Source: Marinosulfonomonas sp.
GTDB taxonomy: Bacteria > Pseudomonadota > Alphaproteobacteria > Rhodobacterales > Rhodobacteraceae
NCBI GenBank assembly: GCA_022712735.1
Contig: JAFLKA010000218.1
Location: 1 to 38,919, forward strand
DNA: 38,919 nt
Direction: 5' to 3'
Part shown: positions 1 through 6,718 of the stretch, in pieces
Position numbering within the stretch: the stretch's first letter is position 1
Layout: every line of letters begins with the position of its first letter
Position numbers and translations under genes: made by a program
Notes under the pieces: model-generated
What the model was told of the DNA's origin: nothing
Database searches by the model: none
The model's input: the letters and a program-made list of their open reading frames with translations, nothing else

Positions 1-539
1 GCCTCGGCCATTTCACGCCCTGCACGGCGTTGCGAAACGCCAACTATGGCGTCGATCGGGTCGCCATCCAGATCCATGATCTCGACAATTGGCACATCGG
101 CGTTTTGCATCATCGCGCGCGCCGCTGCCGTGTGTTCCAGCCCCGCGATGATCACACCGGACGGGCGCCACGACAGCATTTCAAACAGCACGGCCTCTTC
201 TTTTTCGGGCGAATAGTTGGTGACGCCGATCACCGGCTGCAACGGGGTTTCGTCCAGCACCTCGGAAATGGATGTCATCACCTCGGGGAACACCATGTTG
301 GACATCGACGGGATGATCACCGCCACCAGATTGACCCGCTGCGAGGCCAGTGCGCCTGCGATTTTGTTCGGAACATAGCCCAGCAATTTGGCGGCTTTGC
401 TCACCTTGAGGCGGGTTGCGTCCGATACATCACCGCGATTACGCAACACACGGCTGACCGTCATTTCGCTGACCCCTGCGGCCTCGGATACATCGCGCAA
501 GGTCAGGGGGCGTTTGGACGGGTTGTGTTGTGGTGACAC
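1..539 (-). CDS. LacI-family transcriptional regulator (3' end outside window)
   Basis: Cytoplasmic sugar-responsive repressor. The first 25 or so codons after the start give the LacI helix-turn-helix (TLRDVSEAAGVSEMTVSRVL), followed by the hinge and the start of the periplasmic-binding-protein-like ligand domain (VAVIIPSMSNMVFPEV). The start is a GTG just after an in-frame TAA, and no upstream ATG is available. The gene runs off the left edge, so the C-terminal half of the ligand domain is missing here. The HTH and early ligand domain resemble GntR-like (gluconate) LacI members, but the ligand cannot be assigned. A LacI-type palindrome lies about 80 bases upstream, suggesting autoregulation or control of a divergent gene. 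The long plus-strand frame over this region is a shadow. Confidence 0.9.
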   Translation of the reverse strand, partial: MSPQHNPSKRPLTLRDVSEAAGVSEMTVSRVLRNRGDVSDATRLKVSKAAKLLGYVPNKIAGALASQRVNLVAVIIPSMSNMVFPEVMTSISEVLDETPLQPVIGVTNYSPEKEEAVLFEMLSWRPSGVIIAGLEHTAAARAMMQNADVPIVEIMDLDGDPIDAIVGVSQRRAGREMAE

Positions 540-570
540 TGATTAATATCCTGTTTGGCCAGATAAATCA

Positions 571-631
571 TTGTTAGCGGGTAAATCCGACTTGTCCAAG
601 GTTGATGTTATAGCTATGTTAACGCTAACAT
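571..631. promoter_or_regulatory. LacI-type operator upstream of the regulator
   Basis: The 16-base palindrome ATGTTAACGCTAACAT (616-631, 6-base arms and a 4-base centre) has the TGTTA...TAACA form recognised by many LacI/GntR-like repressors. A weaker related sequence, TTGTTAGCGGGTAA, lies at 571-584, about four helical turns away. Two spaced sites upstream of a LacI-family gene fit looping autoregulation; this is inferred. Confidence 0.6.
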
Positions 632-681
632 GAATTATCCACGGCCTTCTGGGAACCTCTTCTTCAGTCGGTGTGGATATA

Positions 682-715
682 AAAGGGGAGCGGTGGGCCA
701 ACTTCGCTCCCCTTT
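682..715 (-). terminator. Rho-independent terminator of the RND operon
   Basis: Perfect 11-base arms (AAAGGGGAGCG and its complement) enclose a 12-base loop. Read on the minus strand, the stem is followed by TTTTATAT, directly after the stop of the RND pump gene. Confidence 0.8.
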
Positions 716-723
716 CTTGTGCG

Positions 724-3700
724 CTACATTTTGAACACGCGGTAGATTGCCGGGATCACCAGAACTGTCAGGATGGTCGATGTGGCCAGCCCGAACAGCA
801 GTGAAATTGCCAGCCCCTGAAAAATCGGATCGGTCAGGATCACGGCGGCCCCGATCATTGCAGCAATCGCCGTTAGCAGGATCGGTTTGAAACGTGTTGC
901 GCCAGCGGCGATCAGGATGTCCAGGTCAACACGGCCTTCGCCCTCGTTCCTGATGAAATCCACCAGCAGGATCGAATTGCGCACAATGATCCCCGCAAGG
1001 GCGATAAAGCCGATCATCGAGGTGGCCGAAAACGGCGCGTTAAATAACCAGTGACCATACATGATGCCAAGGAAGGTCAGCGGCACCGGCGTTAAGATCA
1101 CCAGTGGCAGGCGGAACGATCCGAACTGCGCCACCACAAGGATGTAGATGCCTAATAGTGCCACGCCAAACGCCGCGCCCATATCGCGGAAGGTGACCCA
1201 TGTGACCTCCCATTCGCCGTCCCACAGCAGGGTGGTTACGCTTTCGTCTGTAGGCATGCCGTTCAGGCTGATCACCGGTTTTTCCATGTCGGACCAATCC
1301 ATCTTGTCCAGTTCCTCGGTCACGGCCAATATGCCGTATAGCGGGGCCTCGAATTGACCGGCCATTTCGCCCATCACCATTTCCGCATAGCGTCCGTTGT
1401 GGCGGAAAATCGGGTATGAGGCGCGTTCCTCGGATATGGTCACCACATCGCCCAACTCGACCACGCCACGATCCCCTGGCAGCACGTTGGCGGGCACGGG
1501 GGTTGCCATCAGACGTTCGTCAATCACGCGGTCGCTGCGGTCACGACCGATCACAATCGGGATCGGCTTGCGGCCTTGCCCACGGTGCGAATAACCCACG
1601 GTGATCTGGCTGTTCAGCAGGCGCAATGTGTCCAGCGCGTCGCTTTCCTGAACGTGGTAAAACTCCAGATCATCAGGCGAAAGATCGGCCCGCATCCGGC
1701 GGGGCTGTTCGCCAAAACTGTCATCGACATCGACCACATAAGGCACGGCCTCGAATGCCTTGCGAATGCGGCGAGCAGCCTCGCGGCGGGTATCGGCGTC
1801 GGGGCCGTAGACTTCGGCCAATAAGGTGGCGATCACCGGCGGGCCGGGGGGTGGTTCGACTGTTTTGATGTTGGTGCCCGGCGGCACGTCCATTTCGGCC
1901 AGCAATTCGCGCAGTTCCAGCGCGATCTCGTGGCTGGAGCGTTCCCGCTCGTCTTTGGCCTCGAGATTGATCTGCACATCGCCAAGTTCTGGCGACTGGC
2001 GCAGGAAGTAATGGCGCACCAACCCGTTGAAGTTAAACGGCGAAGCGGTGCCGGAGTAGGTTTGCACTGATACGACTTCGTGCAGCCCCAGCGCGATACG
2101 CGCTGCCTGTTGGGCCACGGCATCTGTGGCCTCGACCGATGCGCCTTCGGGCAGGTCAATCACAATATTGAGTTCGGATTTGTTATCGAACGGCAGCAGT
2201 TTGACCGTCACGTCGCGAGTGTAAATCGCGGCGAGCGAGCCGAAGGACGCCACGATAACTACCAGTAGAAATGTCAGGCTGACCGCTTTGGATTTCAACA
2301 ACGGGCGGGCAACGATGGTGTATAGTTTGCCCAGCCGTCCACCGGCCTCGGCATCTTCGTCATGGTGCATTTCGGCGTTGCCCGCGACCTTCATCATCAG
2401 CCAAGGGGTGACCATCACGGCGACAAAGAAGCTGAAGATCATCGCGGCGGAAGCATTGGCTGGGATCGGGCTCATATATGGCCCCATCAGGCCGGATACA
2501 AACAGCATCGGCAACAGGGCGACCACCACGGTCAGGGTGGCAACGATGGTCGGGTTGCCGACCTCGGCCACCGCTGCAATCGCGGCACCCATGCGGCTTT
2601 GACTTTTACGTTTCAGGCCCCAATGTCGGGCGATATTTTCGATCACTACAATGGCGTCGTCCACCAGAATCCCGATGGAAAAGATCAGCGCGAACAGCGA
2701 TACGCGGTTCAGGGTGTAGCCCATCAACCACGCGGCAAACAGCGTCAGCAGGATGGTCATCGGGATCACGGCGGCGACCACGATCGCCTCGCGCCAGCCG
2801 ATGGAAATCAGCACCAGTGCGACGATTGAAACCGTGGCAAGGCCCAGATGGAACAGCAGCTCGTTGGCTTTTTCATCCGCCGTTTCGCCGTAATCACGGG
2901 TCACTTCGACAGCAATACTGTCGGGGATCAGGTTCCCCTCAAGGCTTTCGACCTTGTGCAAAATCGCCTCGGCCACCGTCACCGCATTGGCTCCGGCGCG
3001 TTTGGCCACGGCCAATGTGACTGCGGGCATACGCTCGATCCCGTGATCGCCGACGCGGTGCAGCGTGGAAACATGCACCTCGTCCATATCCGTGACAAAG
3101 CTCACGTCAGCCACATCGCGCACGTATACAGGGCGCCCATCGCGCGAGGTTAGTTTCAGGTTACCGATCTGGTCGGGGGTGGACAGGGTATCGCCCAAAA
3201 TCAGGCCGATCTGCTCGCCGCCATCGCGCACGGTTCCGGCAGGTGACGCCGAGTTTGCACCCTTCACCTTGCCCACTAACTGTTGCAGCGTCACGCCGTA
3301 AAGTGCGAGTTTTTCGGGGTTAGGGGCGACCCGCAGCGCCTCGCCGGTTTCGCCAACCATATAGGTCAGTCCGACGTTGTCGATTTTGTTGATCTCGGAT
3401 TCAACCTCGCGCACGATGCGGGTCAAATCGTTGGCGTTCATCGTGTCTTGGCCTGCTTTGGGCGAAAACGTCAGGGTGACAATTGCCACATCATTGATGC
3501 CGCGCCCCACCACCAATGGTTCGGGAATGCCGACCGGGATGCGGTCCATATTGGCGCGCAGTTTGTCGTGAACCCGCAAAATCGCGGTTTCGGATTCGAC
3601 GCCAACGATGAAACGCGCGGTGACCATCACCTGATTGTCGCGGGTCAAAGAATAGACATGTTCGACCTGATCAATGCCTTTGACGATGGCCTCTAACGGC

Positions 3701-3936
3701 TCGGTGATCAGTTTCACCGCGTCTTCGGCCTTTAGGCCCGCCGCTTCGACGTGGATGTCGACCAAAGGCACCGAGATTTGCGGCTCTTCCTCGCGCGGCA
3801 GGCTAACCAGTGCGATCATGCCGACAGCAAAGGAGGCCAGCAACAATAGCGGCGTCAGGGGCGAGGCGATAAATTTTTGGGTCAGGCGACCGGCAATTCC
3901 CAACGCGCCGGTCTGTCCGGTGTGGTTCTCACTCAT
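724..3936 (-). CDS. RND-family efflux permease (HAE1/AcrB-like)
   Basis: Inner-membrane proton-driven drug or solute exporter, about 1070 residues, the normal length for the family. The N-terminal membrane segment (about 25-45) is followed by a periplasmic porter domain. The TM4 proton relay motif SIGILVDDAIVVIENIARH is intact (D426, D427, by my count). A second porter domain and a C-terminal membrane bundle ending TILTVLVIPAIYRVFKM complete the two-fold repeat. It is translationally coupled to the adaptor gene upstream: the adaptor stop overlaps this ATG (GATCATGAGTGAG). No outer-membrane TolC-type gene is adjacent, so the channel is presumably supplied elsewhere. The substrate cannot be read from the sequence. 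Confidence 0.95.
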   Translation of the reverse strand: MSENHTGQTGALGIAGRLTQKFIASPLTPLLLLASFAVGMIALVSLPREEEPQISVPLVDIHVEAAGLKAEDAVKLITEPLEAIVKGIDQVEHVYSLTRDNQVMVTARFIVGVESETAILRVHDKLRANMDRIPVGIPEPLVVGRGINDVAIVTLTFSPKAGQDTMNANDLTRIVREVESEINKIDNVGLTYMVGETGEALRVAPNPEKLALYGVTLQQLVGKVKGANSASPAGTVRDGGEQIGLILGDTLSTPDQIGNLKLTSRDGRPVYVRDVADVSFVTDMDEVHVSTLHRVGDHGIERMPAVTLAVAKRAGANAVTVAEAILHKVESLEGNLIPDSIAVEVTRDYGETADEKANELLFHLGLATVSIVALVLISIGWREAIVVAAVIPMTILLTLFAAWLMGYTLNRVSLFALIFSIGILVDDAIVVIENIARHWGLKRKSQSRMGAAIAAVAEVGNPTIVATLTVVVALLPMLFVSGLMGPYMSPIPANASAAMIFSFFVAVMVTPWLMMKVAGNAEMHHDEDAEAGGRLGKLYTIVARPLLKSKAVSLTFLLVVIVASFGSLAAIYTRDVTVKLLPFDNKSELNIVIDLPEGASVEATDAVAQQAARIALGLHEVVSVQTYSGTASPFNFNGLVRHYFLRQSPELGDVQINLEAKDERERSSHEIALELRELLAEMDVPPGTNIKTVEPPPGPPVIATLLAEVYGPDADTRREAARRIRKAFEAVPYVVDVDDSFGEQPRRMRADLSPDDLEFYHVQESDALDTLRLLNSQITVGYSHRGQGRKPIPIVIGRDRSDRVIDERLMATPVPANVLPGDRGVVELGDVVTISEERASYPIFRHNGRYAEMVMGEMAGQFEAPLYGILAVTEELDKMDWSDMEKPVISLNGMPTDESVTTLLWDGEWEVTWVTFRDMGAAFGVALLGIYILVVAQFGSFRLPLVILTPVPLTFLGIMYGHWLFNAPFSATSMIGFIALAGIIVRNSILLVDFIRNEGEGRVDLDILIAAGATRFKPILLTAIAAMIGAAVILTDPIFQGLAISLLFGLATSTILTVLVIPAIYRVFKM

Positions 3937-4891
3937 GATCGGTCACCAGCGCATCACCAGCAGTGACGCCGGTCAGAACCTCGAGCCAGATTTCACCGTC
4001 ACGCGTCACTTCGGCCCCTAAAACGACGGCGCGGCGCATGGGTTCGCCATTCACCTCGACCGTTACAAAATCAATGCCACCATGCATGGTCACTGCCGAT
4101 TGCGGCACCATCAGCGCGTCACGCGTCCCAACTGGCAAGCGGACCGGAACACGACGGCCGATGAAACGGTCATCAAGGCCGGAAACTTCGACATCGGCCA
4201 ACACACGGCCGCCTTCGATCTGGGGATAGATTTTGGCAAGCCGACCAGTCTGGCCCTCGCCGATCACGATTTCATCGCCCTCGTTCAAGGCTGTCGCGTG
4301 GCGTTCAGGCACGGACAGGCGCAGGAAAACGCCGCCGCCGCCGATCACGGCAATGCTTTCGCCGGGGGTGATAACAGATCCTTTTGCAGTCGGCACGGAC
4401 AGAACAATGCCAGCCTCGGGGGACAGCACCTCGCCTTCGGCCACTTGCTGTTTGATCACCAGTTGTTCTGCCTCGACCCCGCGAATTTCACCGTTCAGAA
4501 CATCGACTTGGGATTGCAGTTGGCTAAGACGCTGCGCGGTGATTGTACCGCGCTGGATTAACGCCTCGCCGCGCACCAGATCCTCGTCAGCGATTTTCAA
4601 ACGGGCCTGAAGGGCGCTGATCTTGGCGTCCAGTGCAGCCAGTTGAAACTCCAGCTTGTCGTCTTTGACCAAGGCAATGCGTTGTCCTTCGGCGACAATA
4701 TCGCCTTCGCTGACGTCCAGTTCGACAATCGTGCCGCCAATGCGGGCGCGGGCTGGAATACGGTCACGGGTTTCTACCACGCCGTAAACGGCTTTCCATT
4801 CGGTGATTGGTTGTGGGGCAAGTGTGATGGTTTCGCTGTGGGCAAGATTTGCGCCAAGCAAGGCGATGATTAGGGGCAGGGTTAGTTTCAT
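3929..4891 (-). CDS. RND efflux periplasmic adaptor (membrane fusion protein)
   Basis: Periplasmic adaptor linking the RND pump to an outer-membrane channel. The chosen ATG follows AAAGGACACCGAT and opens a clear signal peptide (MKLTLPLIIALLGANLAHSE); a frame extending about 50 codons further upstream lacks a ribosome site and is rejected. After the signal come a barrel-sandwich half (ARIGGTIVELDVSEGDIV), a helical hairpin rich in heptads (about 85-150) and the second lipoyl half (VLSPEAGIVLSVP), then beta-barrel and membrane-proximal regions. At 320 residues it is compact for the family. It is the first gene of a two-gene operon with the pump and overlaps it by eight bases. Confidence 0.93.
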   Translation of the reverse strand: MKLTLPLIIALLGANLAHSETITLAPQPITEWKAVYGVVETRDRIPARARIGGTIVELDVSEGDIVAEGQRIALVKDDKLEFQLAALDAKISALQARLKIADEDLVRGEALIQRGTITAQRLSQLQSQVDVLNGEIRGVEAEQLVIKQQVAEGEVLSPEAGIVLSVPTAKGSVITPGESIAVIGGGGVFLRLSVPERHATALNEGDEIVIGEGQTGRLAKIYPQIEGGRVLADVEVSGLDDRFIGRRVPVRLPVGTRDALMVPQSAVTMHGGIDFVTVEVNGEPMRRAVVLGAEVTRDGEIWLEVLTGVTAGDALVTDHE

Positions 4892-4983
4892 ATCGGTGTC
4901 CTTTTGCCTGTTCAACAGCAGAATGGGCCTATCTTGCGGCATGAAAGCCAGTAATGGAAGGGTTGAATTGCCAACATATTCGT

Positions 4984-5018
4984 ATTCATGAATGTATGTA
5001 TCGAACAAGATTTGCCAA
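4984..5018 (-). promoter_or_regulatory. Putative promoter and operator of the efflux operon
   Basis: On the minus strand, TTGGCA (5013-5018), a 16-base spacer and TACATT (4991-4996) form a plausible sigma70-type promoter about 100 bases before the adaptor start. The -10 box overlaps the perfect palindrome ATTCATGAAT (4984-4993). The half-site TACATACATTCATGAAT resembles the AcrR/TetR-type operator known from acrAB of E. coli. No TetR-family gene is present nearby, so any repressor is encoded elsewhere. Confidence 0.4.
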
Positions 5019-5161
5019 GTAAACCCATGAAATTTGGCCACGATATACGACAGTCTGGTGAATGGATGATGAAAGTATAATAATCCAAATCATCGAACGC
5101 GATGGAATGCTGATTTTGGGGATGGAAATCATTCAGGATTTTGCGTATCCCGTTCTCGCGT

Positions 5162-5238
5162 GGCTCCGTGGCTCAACTGGATAGAGCAGCCCCCTCCTAA
5201 GGGGCAGGTTACTGGTTCGAATCCAGTCGGGGTCACCA
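5162..5238 (+). tRNA. tRNA-Arg (anticodon CCT)
   Basis: Complete 77-base cloverleaf. The acceptor arms GGCTCCG and CGGGGTC pair with two G-U wobbles, the D arm is GCTC/GAGC, and the anticodon stem GCCCC/GGGGC carries loop CTCCTAA with anticodon CCT (reads AGG). The T arm is ACTGG/CCAGT around TTCGAAT, and CCA is encoded. Its 3' half is the attachment site of the two integrative elements downstream. The gene stays intact because each element restores the 3' half. Confidence 0.96.
5192..5238 (+). repeat. Attachment site copy 1 (tRNA-Arg 3' half, left end of element 1)
   Basis: The 47 bases from the anticodon stem to the encoded CCA are identical to 16854-16900, and the last 45 are identical to 29954-29998. 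Outside the repeat the three copies diverge at once (AAAATACC, CATGAATT and AATTCAAA follow them). This is the pattern left by site-specific integration into a tRNA 3' end. Confidence 0.93.
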
Positions 5239-5340
5239 AAAATACCAATAAAATATGGCTTAATTACAGGCTGTTGTGCAGTTTCTTGCAGAAACTTACG
5301 CCAGCTTGCGGGCCGCATTCGGCTGAAATGGTCGAATTCT

Positions 5341-5361
5341 CGTACAAAACCTGTACAAAAT
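5341..5361 (+). repeat. Candidate integrase arm site, left end of element 1
   Basis: CGTACAAAACCTGTACA (5341-5357) matches the right-end sequence at 16774-16790 at 16 of 17 positions in the same orientation. GTACAAAA occurs twice within it and its immediate continuation. It sits about 100 bases inside the left att. A role as an integrase or excisionase binding site is inferred. Confidence 0.5.
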
Positions 5362-5393
5362 TTGCGGGACTTGCCCTGTTCTGAGGCGACCCA

Positions 5394-6248
5394 ATGAGCT
5401 GGCGCGTAGCGAATGAATGCGCCGAGCGGCGGTTCGGCAGTGCTGCCCGCAAACAGATCATCATGTTCCTTGCTGACAAGGCGAGCGATGATGGCTCTGG
5501 TATCTGGTGTTCCAAGGGAACGATCCAGCGGCACACGGAGCTTGGCGAAAGCACGGTGAAGCGGACGATCAATAATTTCCTAAAGGAAGGCATCTTGATC
5601 GAGACTGGCCGCAGGCGATGCAAGAATGGTTACACCGTAATCTATAGTATTGCTTTGCCCCAAGTTGCTCTGTTGGAATCGACGGCGGAGCTAAATAGTG
5701 AGACGGGGTCCACAGTGAACCCGGTCCAGACTGAACCCAGTACGGGGTCCACGGTGGACCCTGAACCCCGTCCACTGCGGACCCCAAACCATCCTAAAAC
5801 AATTCATAAACCACCTACGCGCAAGCGCGAGGCGGCGGAGGTTTCAGAAGCTGAGAAGATTCTGGCGGCTTACCCACCGGACCGCCTTCGCGGCGAAACC
5901 GTGTGCCTTGCCCAGATCGAAGAGGCCATGAAGGAAGAGATCGACCCGAAGGATTTGCTGCAAGCGGTCCAAGCCTACGCAACCGATAGCGCAGGTTTTA
6001 CCCGTTCGAAGGTCTGCTTTTCCGACAACTGGTTTCAGTCTCGTCGCTGGCAGCCCTATTTTGAAAGGCAGCAGGTTGAGCGCGAACGATTGGTTGCGGT
6101 AGAGGCCGATCATCATGCGCGGCTCGCTTGCTGGATCAGTGACCGCCACCCGATGTGCAAGCATATCACGTCGTATCAAGTCACAGCTTTGCTGGCGTCC
6201 AAGCTGGTGAATGAGGCGCAAGTGCGCGCCGCGGGTCTTGCATCATGA
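5394..6248 (+). CDS. Winged-helix DNA-binding protein, replication-initiator-like
   Basis: A 284-residue cytoplasmic protein. Residues about 20-85 form a helix-turn-helix of the HTH_36 kind (CSKGTIQRHTELGESTVKRT then a wing ILIETGRRRCKNGYTVIYSI). This kind of domain is common in plasmid and element replication initiators and in genes at the start of Rhodobacteraceae mobile elements. The middle (about 98-140) is a low-complexity linker rich in Gly, Ser, Thr and Pro, encoded by GGTCCAC repeats. The C-terminal part (about 150-284) is helical and unassigned. It is first in the mob operon, with its stop overlapping the mobC start (ATGA). A replication role is inferred; a transcriptional regulator of the cassette is the alternative. 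Confidence 0.75.
   Translation: MSWRVANECAERRFGSAARKQIIMFLADKASDDGSGIWCSKGTIQRHTELGESTVKRTINNFLKEGILIETGRRRCKNGYTVIYSIALPQVALLESTAELNSETGSTVNPVQTEPSTGSTVDPEPRPLRTPNHPKTIHKPPTRKREAAEVSEAEKILAAYPPDRLRGETVCLAQIEEAMKEEIDPKDLLQAVQAYATDSAGFTRSKVCFSDNWFQSRRWQPYFERQQVERERLVAVEADHHARLACWISDRHPMCKHITSYQVTALLASKLVNEAQVRAAGLAS
5705..5785 (+). repeat. Iteron-like GGTCCAC repeats inside the HTH gene
   Basis: Three related copies: GGGGTCCACAGTGAACCC (5705-5722), GGGTCCACGGTGGACCC (5745-5761, a perfect 8-base-arm palindrome around one base) and GTCCACTGCGGACCCC (5770-5785). They fall in the linker-coding part of a possible initiator gene, where iterons of some plasmids lie. Codon repetition in a low-complexity linker is the simpler alternative. 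Confidence 0.4.
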
Positions 6249-6718
6249 TTGAGATCAAACCGACCGATAAGGAAACAGCAAGGCGACCCATGTCATACGC
6301 TGGCGCGATCGACACGGGGCCATGCGATGGGCGGCAAGCCTCCCCTTCGAACCCCAACCGCGCGAGGAAAGCCCGCGCAAAAGAGCCGCTAACGGAGACG
6401 TTCGTCTTCCGTTGCACAGCGGCAGAGAAGGCCGACCTTCGCACCAAGGCCGAGGCCGCTGGACTGCCCGCCGCGACCCTTCTGCGCGAGGCTTTGGGTT
6501 TGACGGAGGCCCGTCGCCGAAAGCCCATGCCGCGCGTCGATCCTTCGCTGGTGCTGGCCATTGGGCGTATCGGTGGCAATCTTAACCAGATCGCACGCTG
6601 GCTGAACCGCGCTATGCTGGTGGGCCGAGCCGACCTTGATGCGCTGACCGTCGCACGACGCTTGCTGATCATAGAGCGCCAGCTTGCCCAGATCGTTGAA
6701 ACAGCGCGCCGATGCTGA
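6245..6718 (+). CDS. mobC: MobC-like relaxosome accessory protein
   Basis: A 157-residue DNA-binding auxiliary that helps the relaxase open oriT. After a basic, low-complexity start of about 45 residues comes a ribbon-helix-helix-like segment (FVFRCTAAEKADLRTKAEAA), then the family signature IGRIGGNLNQIARWLNRAM at about 115-133, the MobC core (igxNLNQiArwlN). A C-terminal helix (VARRLLIIERQLAQIVETAR) follows. It overlaps the upstream gene by four bases and the relaxase by seven, indicating one translationally coupled operon. The order mobC-mobA matches ColE1-type mobilization regions. Confidence 0.9.
   Translation: MIEIKPTDKETARRPMSYAGAIDTGPCDGRQASPSNPNRARKARAKEPLTETFVFRCTAAEKADLRTKAEAAGLPAATLLREALGLTEARRRKPMPRVDPSLVLAIGRIGGNLNQIARWLNRAMLVGRADLDALTVARRLLIIERQLAQIVETARRC

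Noticed and set aside
30..536. A 168-codon plus-strand frame rich in His and Arg
   Set aside because: Antisense shadow of the LacI-family gene.
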